Positions 1 through 8,529 of a stretch of 64,000 bases of DNA are shown here, one piece after another. How positions within the stretch are numbered: position 1 is the first letter of the stretch; every line of letters begins with the position of its first letter. The translations under genes were made by a program, and so were the position numbers. The DNA lies in the NCBI RefSeq assembly GCF_900095725.1, contig NZ_FMMP01000006.1:1302001-1366000 (forward strand), read 5' to 3'. The notes under the pieces are model-generated. The model ran no database searches. It saw only the letters and a program-made list of their open reading frames with translations, and had not been told where the DNA came from. The stretch is from Cellulosilyticum sp. I15G10I2. Lineage in GTDB: Bacteria; Bacillota; Clostridia; Lachnospirales; Cellulosilyticaceae.

Positions 1-734
1 TCATCAATAGGCAAATCGCCATATAAAATGATTTTCATATTAGCTGGATAGTAGTACTTTTTATAAGCAGCTACAAACTCTTCATACGTAAGCTTTGGGA
101 TTTCATTAGGATCTCCCCCGCTGTCATGGGCGTAGTGTGTCCCTTTATAAACAGTCTCTCTGATGCTTCTGTAAATGGCACGGTCTACGCTATTATAAGC
201 GCCTTTCATTTCATTATAAACTACCCCTCCAAAAGACTGGGTCTGTGGATTATAGTTGTATCCTTCTTCATAAAATCCATTGGACTGATACAGCATACTA
301 GGCTTTAGTATACTGTCTAAATAAACTTTTAAAAGATTGTTATAACATGACATATAAGGGGTGGTAAAAGGGTAAATCGTCATATCTCCGCTTGTTAATG
401 CGTTCATAAAAATATGCGGGTATGCCGCACTCGCATCAAAAAAAAGCCTTGAGGACGGATAATTCTTAGATCCTGTAAATACAGTATGCTCAATAATATG
501 ATTGACACCAGTACTGTCTGTCGTAGGTGTTTTAACCCCTAAAGTAAAACTTTTTTTAGTATCTTTATTTGCAATCCATACTACCCCTAGCCCAGACCTT
601 ACATGTTCATACGTATGTAGCGTATCTTTGCCATATCTCACTGTATCTATTTTACGAAAATCGTGCTCTGAACCATAACATTTAATTACACAGCATAATG
701 ATAAAACACCTATAACGATCCTTCTTTTTAACAT
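1..734 (-). CDS. M16C presequence-protease-like zinc metallopeptidase, N-terminal part (cut by window edge)
   Basis: This is the first 244 residues of a gene that runs off the left edge. The start is an ATG at 734 preceded by AAGGAGG. The N-terminus is basic then hydrophobic and looks like an export signal (about residues 1-20). The inverted zinc motif HxxEH is present as H79-I-I-E82-H83, and E175 in NEMKGAY fits the third zinc ligand. NALTSGDMTIYPF around 111-123 is typical of the M16C branch (PreP/Cym1, Clostridium hydrolase type). M16C enzymes degrade peptides inside a clamshell of about 970 residues, so most of the protein lies outside. It diverges from sleC. The family call is firm; the substrate and an extracellular location are inferred. 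Confidence 0.85.
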   Translation of the reverse strand, partial: MLKRRIVIGVLSLCCVIKCYGSEHDFRKIDTVRYGKDTLHTYEHVRSGLGVVWIANKDTKKSFTLGVKTPTTDSTGVNHIIEHTVFTGSKNYPSSRLFFDASAAYPHIFMNALTSGDMTIYPFTTPYMSCYNNLLKVYLDSILKPSMLYQSNGFYEEGYNYNPQTQSFGGVVYNEMKGAYNSVDRAIYRSIRETVYKGTHYAHDSGGDPNEIPKLTYEEFVAAYKKYYYPANMKIILYGDLPID

Positions 735-840
735 AATGTGCCTCCTTTTTGGAGTTAGGATATGCAATAAGGTTATATCTCATACTTTTAATTCATATAT
801 TATAGATAGCAAAATATATTATTGAAGGAGGGACTGTAAG

Positions 841-2127
841 ATGCCTCATCCATTTTACCCCCCTGTCATGTCACGTCAACAACTAGGCTCTTTAATTGTT
901 GATCTTACAACTAACCCCTTATTAGGTCCAGTACTTCCTATTCCTAATGTACTTGTAACCGTCAGAGAAATGAGTGCTAACGGCGAGGGGCAGATTTATG
1001 CGGAACTTCTTACTAACGAAGTAGGGCAGACTATTCCGATTGAGCTTCCAACCCCCCCCATTGAATATAGTCTTGATCCAGCTATTTTTCAAACCCCCTT
1101 TTCGAGCTTTATTGTACAAACAAGCAGCCCCGAATATGTAGATGCCACTATTATTGGTTCTCAGGTGTTTGCAGATACGCAGTCTATACAGCCCATTGAA
1201 CTTGTCTCTACAAGAAGTGCAATGCGACAATTTGTTGAAGCCATTATCATCCCGTTTCCGACACTTTATGGCGATTTCCCACCTAAGATTCCTGAGGCTG
1301 AGATAAAACCTATTATTCCTGGTTCTGGCTTTATTACACTTGATAATGTCGTCGTCCCCGAATTCATTGTGGTACATGCGGGTTCACCAAATGATGTTAA
1401 TGCCCCTAATTATACAGTTCCTTACTTAGATTATATTGCAAATGTCGTTTCGTCAGAAATTTATCCGACATGGCCTACCGAAACCATCAAAGCTAATGTC
1501 ATCGCTATCATCTCTTTTACGCTTAATCGAGTCTTTACAGAATGGTATCGTAACCAAGGCAAAAACTTTACCATGACCAATTCAACAGCATTTGATCAAG
1601 CCTTTTCATTTGGTCGCAACATCTATGACAGTGTTACCCCGATCGTGGCAGAGGTCTTTAATACGTTTGTAAGGCGTCCCGGGGTTTTGCAGCCTCTTTT
1701 TACCCAGTACTGTGACGGCAGACAATCCCAGTGTCCTGGCTGGATGACCCAATGGGGCAGTAAGAGCCTAGGTGATCAAGGTTTTAATGCTGAAGCTATT
1801 CTTAGAAACTTCTATGGTAATATTGAACTGCCTCAAGCTGAGGTGGTTGAAGGTATTCCCGAATCCTATCCTGGTACCCCTCTTAGACTTGGGAGTACTG
1901 GTGCTGATGTAAGGAAAATGCAAGAACAGCTTAATCGTATCAGTAATAATTTTCCACTTATTCCAAAAGTTGCAACCGACGGTGTCTTTGGTCCCTCAAC
2001 CGAAGAAGCTGTTCGAACTTTCCAACGCATATTCCATCTCCAGCAAGATGGGGTAGTGGGAAGAAATACATGGTATAAAATCTCTGCAATCTATGTAGCT
2101 GTTACGCGTATGGCGGAGCTTGTATAA
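841..2127 (+). CDS. sleC: SleC-type spore cortex-lytic enzyme precursor
   Basis: SleC degrades the cortex peptidoglycan of spores during germination and is made as an inactive precursor that Csp proteases cut. The 428-residue length is close to known clostridial SleC (about 440). Residues 1-150 match the N-terminal pre/pro region. The central part has SleC/SpoIID-like motifs, including EFIVVHAGSPND, SSEIYPTWP, AIISFTLNRVFTEWYRNQG and YCDGRQSQCPGWMTQWGS. Residues about 350-420 form a peptidoglycan-binding domain (LRLGSTGADVRKMQEQL, then DGVFGPSTEEAVRTFQ). No classical signal peptide is seen, as expected for a protein made in the forespore or coat compartment. The ATG follows GAAGGAGGGACTGTAAG. 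It stands alone on this strand and faces away from the Csp array, which lies 4.6 kb away. Confidence 0.93.
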   Translation: MPHPFYPPVMSRQQLGSLIVDLTTNPLLGPVLPIPNVLVTVREMSANGEGQIYAELLTNEVGQTIPIELPTPPIEYSLDPAIFQTPFSSFIVQTSSPEYVDATIIGSQVFADTQSIQPIELVSTRSAMRQFVEAIIIPFPTLYGDFPPKIPEAEIKPIIPGSGFITLDNVVVPEFIVVHAGSPNDVNAPNYTVPYLDYIANVVSSEIYPTWPTETIKANVIAIISFTLNRVFTEWYRNQGKNFTMTNSTAFDQAFSFGRNIYDSVTPIVAEVFNTFVRRPGVLQPLFTQYCDGRQSQCPGWMTQWGSKSLGDQGFNAEAILRNFYGNIELPQAEVVEGIPESYPGTPLRLGSTGADVRKMQEQLNRISNNFPLIPKVATDGVFGPSTEEAVRTFQRIFHLQQDGVVGRNTWYKISAIYVAVTRMAELV

Positions 2128-2134
2128 GCTTAAA

Positions 2135-2188
2135 CATAAAGAGGGAGGTATGGAAAGTCTTTAGACTTTCCATACCTCCCTCTTTATG
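2135..2188. terminator. Bidirectional terminator between sleC and the ABC permease gene
   Basis: A perfect inverted repeat of 25 bp (2135-2159 with 2164-2188) with a tiny loop lies between two converging genes. Its ends are A/T-rich, so it can act on either strand. Confidence 0.85.
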
Positions 2189-2222
2189 CTGGATACTGTT
2201 TTTCTATACACGACGCTTAACA

Positions 2223-3584
2223 CTATTCAGTTTTAATCGCACTAAGTGCTGAAAGTTTCATCGCTCTTTGGGCTGGAAAATAGCCAGAAATAAGCCCAAT
2301 GACAGTAGAAAATAAAACTGCACCTAGAGCAAGCCACGGTGGGATAACAGAAACCTTTGCAGCACCGTACATCCCAATAATATTTGCAATGCCGCCCCCT
2401 ACAGTATTAACAATAATTGAAACAATATATGAGATGACAACGCCTACCGTTCCGCCTATGGCTCCAATCATAATCGCCTCGACTAAAAACATTTTTTTAA
2501 TATCAGGAAGTTTAGCCCCTATTACTTTCATAATACCAATCTCTCTTGTACGCTCATAGATACTCATCATCATAGTATTGGCAATGCCAATAGCTGCAAC
2601 TAACAAGGAGATCGCGCCTATCCCGCCCAAAGCGAGCTGCATCCCATTGGATACTTTTTTCATCTCATTCAGCCAATCCATTGAACTATAAGCCATATAA
2701 CCTTGCTCTTTAATGCGCTCCTGAACTTCTGATACTTTATCGCGATTATTCACTTTTATTTTTAATTCATTGTAAGTGCCCTTAACTTGTGGCATACCAT
2801 AGCGGTCTCGGTTATTATTTTGTTTGCCATAGAGTTTTTCATTATATTTTTTCTTCTCTTCTGCAAGTTGGTCAAATACTGCTCTTGGCACATAGGCATT
2901 ATGTGAAACTTCATAATTAGTATCTGAAAGTATTCCTACGACCTTAACCTCCAGTGGTTTTGGTGCTTTGATCTTTTCACCGTTCATATTTTCAAGCAAA
3001 GGCTTACCACTCATGTAATCAAACTGAGCAATTTCAAGCTGCATTTTATCAGACTGAAAATTAATAGGCAGTGCTTCAGGGGGTTTGTTCCAATTAGGCC
3101 TTTTGCCAACTTTTGTAAACTGCCTAGGAATCTCTCCGCCTAAAATCATAGCGTTTTTTTCCCCAGCTTCCATATCTCTACCTTGAACAGCTGAGTATCC
3201 AAGCGCTTTCATATCTTCTGCATCAGCTGCAAAAATGCTCATTTCCCAGTTGGTTCTATACTTACCATATGTAATATAGGCATTACTCATAAGAGCAGGA
3301 ATAACACGTTCCACATATTGCATTTTTGAAAAAGATTCGATGGCTTTATCATCAAGTTTTGGAGCTTTAGCATCCTGATTATAGCCTGCTGATACACTAA
3401 TAATCGTTAAGTTGCCCATTTGAGAAATTTGCTGTTCAAAATTTCTGTCCATCGCAATACCTAGTGAAAGCATTAAAATAATAGAACATGCGCCAATAAT
3501 TACCCCGAGTATCGTAAGAAACGTACGCAGCTTACGTCGCCATAAATTACGTATACTCATTAAAAATACATCACTCGTCTTCAT
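2223..3584 (-). CDS. ABC transporter permease, FtsX/MacB type
   Basis: This is a 453-residue permease with the MacB/FtsX layout. One transmembrane helix lies near residues 15-45 (FLTILGVIIGACSIILMLS), a large extracytoplasmic MacB_PCD-like domain covers about 50-310, and three C-terminal helices form the FtsX domain (IGAISLLVAAIGIANTMMMS; AIMIGAIGGTVGVVISYIVS; ALGAVLFSTVIGLISGYFPA). ERTREIGIMKVIGA is the usual cytoplasmic coupling segment. The start overlaps the end of the upstream gene by 14 bases, showing translational coupling with the exported protein and the ATPase. Such systems usually export or extract lipoproteins or peptides, or transmit force, rather than import. The cargo is unknown. 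Confidence 0.9.
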   Translation of the reverse strand: MKTSDVFLMSIRNLWRRKLRTFLTILGVIIGACSIILMLSLGIAMDRNFEQQISQMGNLTIISVSAGYNQDAKAPKLDDKAIESFSKMQYVERVIPALMSNAYITYGKYRTNWEMSIFAADAEDMKALGYSAVQGRDMEAGEKNAMILGGEIPRQFTKVGKRPNWNKPPEALPINFQSDKMQLEIAQFDYMSGKPLLENMNGEKIKAPKPLEVKVVGILSDTNYEVSHNAYVPRAVFDQLAEEKKKYNEKLYGKQNNNRDRYGMPQVKGTYNELKIKVNNRDKVSEVQERIKEQGYMAYSSMDWLNEMKKVSNGMQLALGGIGAISLLVAAIGIANTMMMSIYERTREIGIMKVIGAKLPDIKKMFLVEAIMIGAIGGTVGVVISYIVSIIVNTVGGGIANIIGMYGAAKVSVIPPWLALGAVLFSTVIGLISGYFPAQRAMKLSALSAIKTE

Positions 3585-5931
3585 CTAGCATCATCTTTTC
3601 TTTTTTAGCTTTTCTTTTTTTAAGTATCACAGCACTCACAATACCTGCAATAAGTATGCCGAGTCCGCCTCCTAAAAGGAGTGGTAATTTAGGCCCATTT
3701 GGCTGTGGCATCATACCTGGGTCATCTATTGGCATATCTGGGGGCATAGCCATTTCAGCTACTTCGATTGTGAATTCTTTTGTAACCTCTCTCACCTCTC
3801 CGGTGGCTTCTTCGTACTGAATAATCATATTTCCTGTTAAGTTTCCCGACATATTTGCAATGATAGTCGGTGCATAGTTTTCTGTCGCGCCTTTTTCAAA
3901 AACACCAACAAACATTTTATTATCCTCAACGCTAAAACCTTCACCCTCAATAGAAATCATCATATTACTAATATCTGTTTTACCTGTATTATAGATGGTT
4001 GCGTTAAAATAAGTTGGCATCCCTACCTGTGCGTAATCTACCTGTATATCACCAATTTCTATTTTAGTCACTTGCTCAACGGGTATCCCTATATTCTCTG
4101 TTGCCTTAACTTCGTTACCTTTATTATCTTCATATTCCATTTCAATTGAAATCTCATAAGTTTTCGGGCTTGCACTGGGAATAGTATATAGTCGGATTCT
4201 CTTTATTTCTGTTTGTCCTGGTGCCAAATCTGCAATATAAAAGGTATTACTTGCGCCTACAGGTGTAAAAACACTTCCTGTATTTTTTTCGCCCTCTTCC
4301 CTTACAGCAAGATTAGCCTTTAGATTATGTACAGATTGGGTTTTGTGGGCATTTAAAAAACCTATTTCAAGATCAAACTGCTCACCTGCCCTTACAACAA
4401 CAGGCTCTGATTTATAATGTCCAATAATTACCTTAGGCGTCCCTTTTTTAGTTTCTGATCCCTCTTCATCCTTATCTGGGTTAACTACATTAACACTGCT
4501 ATACTGTGAAATCGTTATAGGCTTACTTGTATCCCCATACTCCACCGTGATTTGAATTGGATGGGTACTTGATACAGCTGTTCGGGTGGCTGCCAAAGTT
4601 ACGGCATACTCCTTTTTCTCACCCACACTAAGCTTGGGCACAAAAAAGAGATTTTGAGATTTAGGCACAATACCCTCGCCACCTTGAACAGAGATCTTAA
4701 GATTTTCGGCTGGCCCTTTTGATGAAATATTAAACTTAACCATAAAATTTTCATCTACACCATAAGTACCTAAGGGTGAAACAATATTACCAATAACAAC
4801 CTCTGAAGATATTGCAGAAGCTGTTGTACTTAAGTAAATATACTGGGTATCTTTTGCTTCTTCACCTAAAGAATTGAGATACGTCATATCTACTTTTATA
4901 GGTACGCTGTTATCCTTTACCTTTGCATCTACGCGAAGTCTCATTGTAATATCACTGCTGCCTTTTGCATTAATCACCGGAATATGCTTGACATTACTGC
5001 CACCTACTATGGCAACATTTTCAGAGTTTATTTCTACTCTAATATTTCTAGCAGGTCTTTCCCCCACATTCTTAATTGAGATCGTCGCATCTTGAGCAAC
5101 GCCTGGGTTGAAAATTTTGCTTGAGTCTGTACTGACTTCTAATACAGAAGGCACAATATGACTATCTACTTGCAGATTGACTGGAAAAGATGCCCCATTA
5201 ACAATGGCATTTGCCTTATAAACTTTAGCTTTGACTTCTGCATCAACTTCTACAGAAAAAGCCGCTGTTTTCACTTCTTTAGCCTGCAGCTGAGAAATAA
5301 TAGCCTCTTCAGTTTTGATCTTAATGCCTTCTACCTTTTCTGCAAGCTCCAGCTGAACTTTCACATTCCTAAGTGTTTGTTTACCCTGGTTAATCACCTT
5401 AACCTGTGCATTTTGAGTAGCCCCTGCTTTCACAAGCACATTGGCCACATCATCAACCTTTAACATGTCCTGTGTTTCTGACAATGTCATGGCACTAAGT
5501 GTAATATCTTTAGATATCACTTGCGTTACCTCGTTGGTATCTGCTATTACCACTCTAACTGTTGCATCTTTCCCCCGTCCTGTATACTTAAGTCCACTTA
5601 TAATAATTTTACTGGGATTCTCCTGTGAATCTGCATTAAGATATTCTACCGAATAGTTCATTTTTGAAGCATCTATAGCGCTTCCTCCTACAGACACTGC
5701 ATCTTCGGATGGAAAATTACCGTCTTTATCAATATTCATTTCTCCAAGTTGCACATTAACCGTCAATGTAAAGTTATCGTCCGGATATAAATAGGAGGTC
5801 CCTTGTGTAATACTAACAATATACTCTGTTGATATCCCTGTCCCATATACTTTTATTGTCCCAGGTATTAATGAAGTAAGTATCATCACTAAACTTAATA
5901 ACATACTTATCATTCTATTCTTGTTTCTCAT
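3571..5931 (-). CDS. Large membrane-anchored extracellular protein with CARDB/NEW3-like beta repeats
   Basis: This 786-residue protein has a signal peptide (basic MRNKNR, then MISMLLSLVMILTSLIPGT). A long surface region contains repeated units of about 110-130 residues with phrases such as VKVINQGKQTLRNVKVQLE, ISIKNVGERPARNIRVEIN and ATIYNTGKTDISNMMISIE, typical of CARDB/COG1361 Ig-like modules. The C-terminal anchor is LPLLLGGGLGILIAGIVSAV followed by KKRKAKKEK. I chose the ATG at 5931 over an upstream one at 5949 because AAAGGAAA sits at proper distance. It overlaps the ATPase gene upstream and the permease gene downstream, so the three form one operon. It probably is the surface partner of the transporter; no enzymatic motif is visible. 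Confidence 0.85.
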   Translation of the reverse strand: MRNKNRMISMLLSLVMILTSLIPGTIKVYGTGISTEYIVSITQGTSYLYPDDNFTLTVNVQLGEMNIDKDGNFPSEDAVSVGGSAIDASKMNYSVEYLNADSQENPSKIIISGLKYTGRGKDATVRVVIADTNEVTQVISKDITLSAMTLSETQDMLKVDDVANVLVKAGATQNAQVKVINQGKQTLRNVKVQLELAEKVEGIKIKTEEAIISQLQAKEVKTAAFSVEVDAEVKAKVYKANAIVNGASFPVNLQVDSHIVPSVLEVSTDSSKIFNPGVAQDATISIKNVGERPARNIRVEINSENVAIVGGSNVKHIPVINAKGSSDITMRLRVDAKVKDNSVPIKVDMTYLNSLGEEAKDTQYIYLSTTASAISSEVVIGNIVSPLGTYGVDENFMVKFNISSKGPAENLKISVQGGEGIVPKSQNLFFVPKLSVGEKKEYAVTLAATRTAVSSTHPIQITVEYGDTSKPITISQYSSVNVVNPDKDEEGSETKKGTPKVIIGHYKSEPVVVRAGEQFDLEIGFLNAHKTQSVHNLKANLAVREEGEKNTGSVFTPVGASNTFYIADLAPGQTEIKRIRLYTIPSASPKTYEISIEMEYEDNKGNEVKATENIGIPVEQVTKIEIGDIQVDYAQVGMPTYFNATIYNTGKTDISNMMISIEGEGFSVEDNKMFVGVFEKGATENYAPTIIANMSGNLTGNMIIQYEEATGEVREVTKEFTIEVAEMAMPPDMPIDDPGMMPQPNGPKLPLLLGGGLGILIAGIVSAVILKKRKAKKEKMMLDEDE

Positions 5932-6640
5932 AAATGATTTCCTTTCCATCTTCTGTATTTTTCTCTACTCTATAAATATTGCCATCTCTTATTGTAATGA
6001 CTTTGTGCGCATAGTTTGCAATTTCTGGGTCATGGGATACAATAATGAGCGTTTGATTGTATGCCTTGGCTATATGCGTGATCATATCCATGACTTCCCT
6101 TGTCGTATGTGTATCTAAATTGCCCGTAGGCTCATCTGCAAAAAGAATTTTGGGTCTGTTTACAAAAGCTCTTGCAATACTTACTCTTTGCTGCTGACCA
6201 CCGCTCATCTCCTTAGGTTTATGCTTAAGTCTCGCCCCAAGGCCCACAGCTTCCAGCATCTCTTTTGCTCTTTTTTCTCTTTCTTTTTTTGGAATACCTT
6301 GAAAAATAAGTGGAAGTGCTACATTTTCAAGGGCCGTCAGTGAAGGAATAAGATTATAGGATTGAAAGACAAAACCAATATATTTTTGCCGAAAAACAGC
6401 AAGTTCGGATTCATCTAATTTTTCAACGCGAATATTTTTAATTTTAATGGTTCCTTTTGTAGGCTTTTCAAGACCTGCCAGCATATTAAGGAGTGTCGAT
6501 TTGCCTGAACCTGACGTTCCAAATAAGCAGCATATTTCTCCACGTTCTATTTCAAGATCAATATGATCTAAGGCCACTATCTTTTCTTTTCCCATGCGAT
6601 AAATTTTTCTCAGATTATGTACTTTTATAATGGTTTCCAG
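5915..6640 (-). CDS. ABC transporter ATP-binding protein, LolD/MacB type
   Basis: This is the ATPase of the operon with the exported repeat protein and the FtsX-type permease. Numbered from the chosen start, Walker A is GTSGSGKST (41-49), the signature is MSGGQ (145-149), Walker B is ILFADEPTG with D169/E170, and the switch His is about 203. The start is uncertain. An ATG at 6811 would overlap the upstream protease gene by 59 bases and add 57 atypical residues. An ATG at 6688 has no ribosome site. I chose a CTG at 6640, 9-10 bases after AAAAAGGGGG, which yields ETIIKVHNLRKIYRMG, the normal N-terminus of this family, and 241 residues, its normal length. Confidence 0.88.
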   Translation of the reverse strand: METIIKVHNLRKIYRMGKEKIVALDHIDLEIERGEICCLFGTSGSGKSTLLNMLAGLEKPTKGTIKIKNIRVEKLDESELAVFRQKYIGFVFQSYNLIPSLTALENVALPLIFQGIPKKEREKRAKEMLEAVGLGARLKHKPKEMSGGQQQRVSIARAFVNRPKILFADEPTGNLDTHTTREVMDMITHIAKAYNQTLIIVSHDPEIANYAHKVITIRDGNIYRVEKNTEDGKEIIYEKQE

Positions 6641-6695
6641 AGCCTGTATCCCCCTTTTTATTTCATATGATGTAATTGGCCCACTCATTATGTCG

Positions 6696-6724
6696 AGTAT
6701 AACATAGCTGCCATTTGTTTTCCA
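6696..6724 (-). promoter_or_regulatory. Possible promoter of the ABC ATPase operon
   Basis: On the minus strand TGGAAA and TATACT are separated by 17 bases, ending about 55 bases before the favoured CTG start. This suggests the transporter operon can be transcribed separately from the protease array upstream. Confidence 0.35.
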
Positions 6725-6752
6725 GTTATTATACATTACAATCCAGTTACTT

Positions 6753-8519
6753 TTATAAAATTTGCTGACGGCGTAGTATATTAAGGGACTCTTGAATGCA
6801 TAATTTGCCATAGCCCCAGCTTGGATCTGGATAAATAACGCCTGGGATATCTTTTCTGGTTCCCCTTAACAAATAAGCTTTAAGATTTTCGCCATATAAA
6901 AAAATATTATTTCTTCTTACTATTCCCCACTCCATCAGAAGTGCAGCCCCTCCTGTAACATGGGGTGCCGCCATACTGGTACCGCTTAACACCCGATACC
7001 CTGATCCCGTATAGCTTGCCGCTGTTATATTCACACCAGGCGCCACAAGGTCTGGCTTAATAACCGAATCATTTCGTCCAAAGCCCCGTCCGGAAAAGGA
7101 CGCTATCTGCTGCGTTACAGAATTATACGCACCAACCGTTATGACAAGCCTTGCCGAAGAAGGCGTAGTAAGTGTCGTTTCTGGGTTTGGGCTCAGCATA
7201 AAGCTGTTGCGCCCCACAACTTCTGTAGTAGGTCCCCATGCATTATATCTGCCGTCTATAACACTTCTGCCGTGGATCACCACTGTCCACACGCCAGTTG
7301 AAATAGGCATATTATTAGTCGGAATCAAAAATACTGCAAATTCTTCATCCCCGTTAAGTGGTGAGGGGCCTGCAAAAGTTGCATAAACGCGGGTTGTGCC
7401 TATCATATATTGCACAGGCCCTTGAGCGTAGAGAATAAGTGGCGTCCTATCCCCAGCTGGGCCTATAATTTCAAATTGAAATTCGTCAATAAAACTCTTC
7501 CACACAGAAAAGTTATAGATAAAAGTATTAGGCCCTATTTGAAACTGAAAACTGGTTGTGCCATTTTGTTCTACCATGCCGCTTGTATGATTTCTTCCTT
7601 CTCCTTCGTTGCCACTGCCCACTATAATGTTCGTCCTCCAAAGTGTTGTTGAATCATCTAAAAACTGTTCTACAAGCGCATTACCGTCATGGGGACCTTC
7701 ATTCATGCCTACACTGATATTTATCACAACAGGTCTATTAAGTATGACCGCCTGTTCTATCACATATCGTACTGCGAGCATGATTTCTACATTTCTTATA
7801 AAGGCTTCAAAACCTGGTCTGCCAAGTTTCACGATAATGAATTCTGCCGCTGGTGCTGCCCCCATATTTCTTCCTTGTGAACCTCTGCCATTACCGCCTG
7901 CTATACTCGCCACATGGGTACCATGCCCAATAGTATCTGTGCTTGGCACCACCTGAAGCTGCTCGGCTCTTGTCGGCATCTGCAAAGCTTCATTAATTTG
8001 TGTTCTTGTGTATTCCGATCCTATTAGATAACCTAAAGGAGGATTACCAGCTATTGATTGATCCCATATGGAAGTGATCCGCGTGGTGCCATCTTCATTT
8101 CTAAAATCTGGATGTGCATAATTGATCCCTGAATCAATAATGCCTAAAAGCACCCCTTCACCTCTTAAATTATAGGGGGGATTAATCTGAACCTGTCTGA
8201 TACAAGCTTCCTGCATACTTGTTTGTATATTATAAACCATGCGCTTAGGGGTTTCCATATACTCAACTTCTGTGTACAAAAGCAAGTTCCTAATATTTTC
8301 AGGCGGAACGGTTAAAATAGCGTATTGCGTACTGATGATCTGAGCCACTCCCCCTTGTTCAGCTGCTACCCTTGCAATATCACCATTATACTTTACAATG
8401 ATCTGCCAATTGGTTGCTACATCAAAACCCAATATTTGTAAATACTGTGCAGATTCTTGAAGTTCTTGGGGTGTGAGCGAACTTACTATGCTAAGTGTTG
8501 CATCTGTTTTGTTTTCCAT
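6753..8519 (-). CDS. Csp-like S8 subtilase 1, complete canonical triad
   Basis: This is a 588-residue subtilisin-family protease with the size and layout of clostridial Csp germination proteases. It has an N-terminal prodomain of about 120 residues, no signal peptide, a catalytic core, and a long insert (about 310-450) where Csp proteins carry a jelly-roll. The triad is D129 (IIDSGINYAHPDF), H199 (IGHGTHVASIAGG) and S515 (LSGTSMAAPHVTGG), with oxyanion N304 in GSGNEG. All motifs are canonical, more so than in its neighbours, so it is the best candidate for an active protease. The ATG follows AGGGGGAAGGTT, 10 bases after the stop of the upstream subtilase. It is the last subtilase of its transcription block. 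A role in cutting pro-SleC is inferred. Confidence 0.88.
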   Translation of the reverse strand: MENKTDATLSIVSSLTPQELQESAQYLQILGFDVATNWQIIVKYNGDIARVAAEQGGVAQIISTQYAILTVPPENIRNLLLYTEVEYMETPKRMVYNIQTSMQEACIRQVQINPPYNLRGEGVLLGIIDSGINYAHPDFRNEDGTTRITSIWDQSIAGNPPLGYLIGSEYTRTQINEALQMPTRAEQLQVVPSTDTIGHGTHVASIAGGNGRGSQGRNMGAAPAAEFIIVKLGRPGFEAFIRNVEIMLAVRYVIEQAVILNRPVVINISVGMNEGPHDGNALVEQFLDDSTTLWRTNIIVGSGNEGEGRNHTSGMVEQNGTTSFQFQIGPNTFIYNFSVWKSFIDEFQFEIIGPAGDRTPLILYAQGPVQYMIGTTRVYATFAGPSPLNGDEEFAVFLIPTNNMPISTGVWTVVIHGRSVIDGRYNAWGPTTEVVGRNSFMLSPNPETTLTTPSSARLVITVGAYNSVTQQIASFSGRGFGRNDSVIKPDLVAPGVNITAASYTGSGYRVLSGTSMAAPHVTGGAALLMEWGIVRRNNIFLYGENLKAYLLRGTRKDIPGVIYPDPSWGYGKLCIQESLNILRRQQIL

Positions 8520-8529
8520 AACCTTCCCC

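Noticed and set aside
922-1377. Open frame on the minus strand inside sleC
   Set aside because: No ribosome site; Cys/Asn/Arg-rich odd composition; lies fully antisense to a well-supported gene.
6641-6811. Upstream ATG starts for the ABC ATPase
   Set aside because: They overlap the protease gene or lack ribosome sites and add residues foreign to the family.
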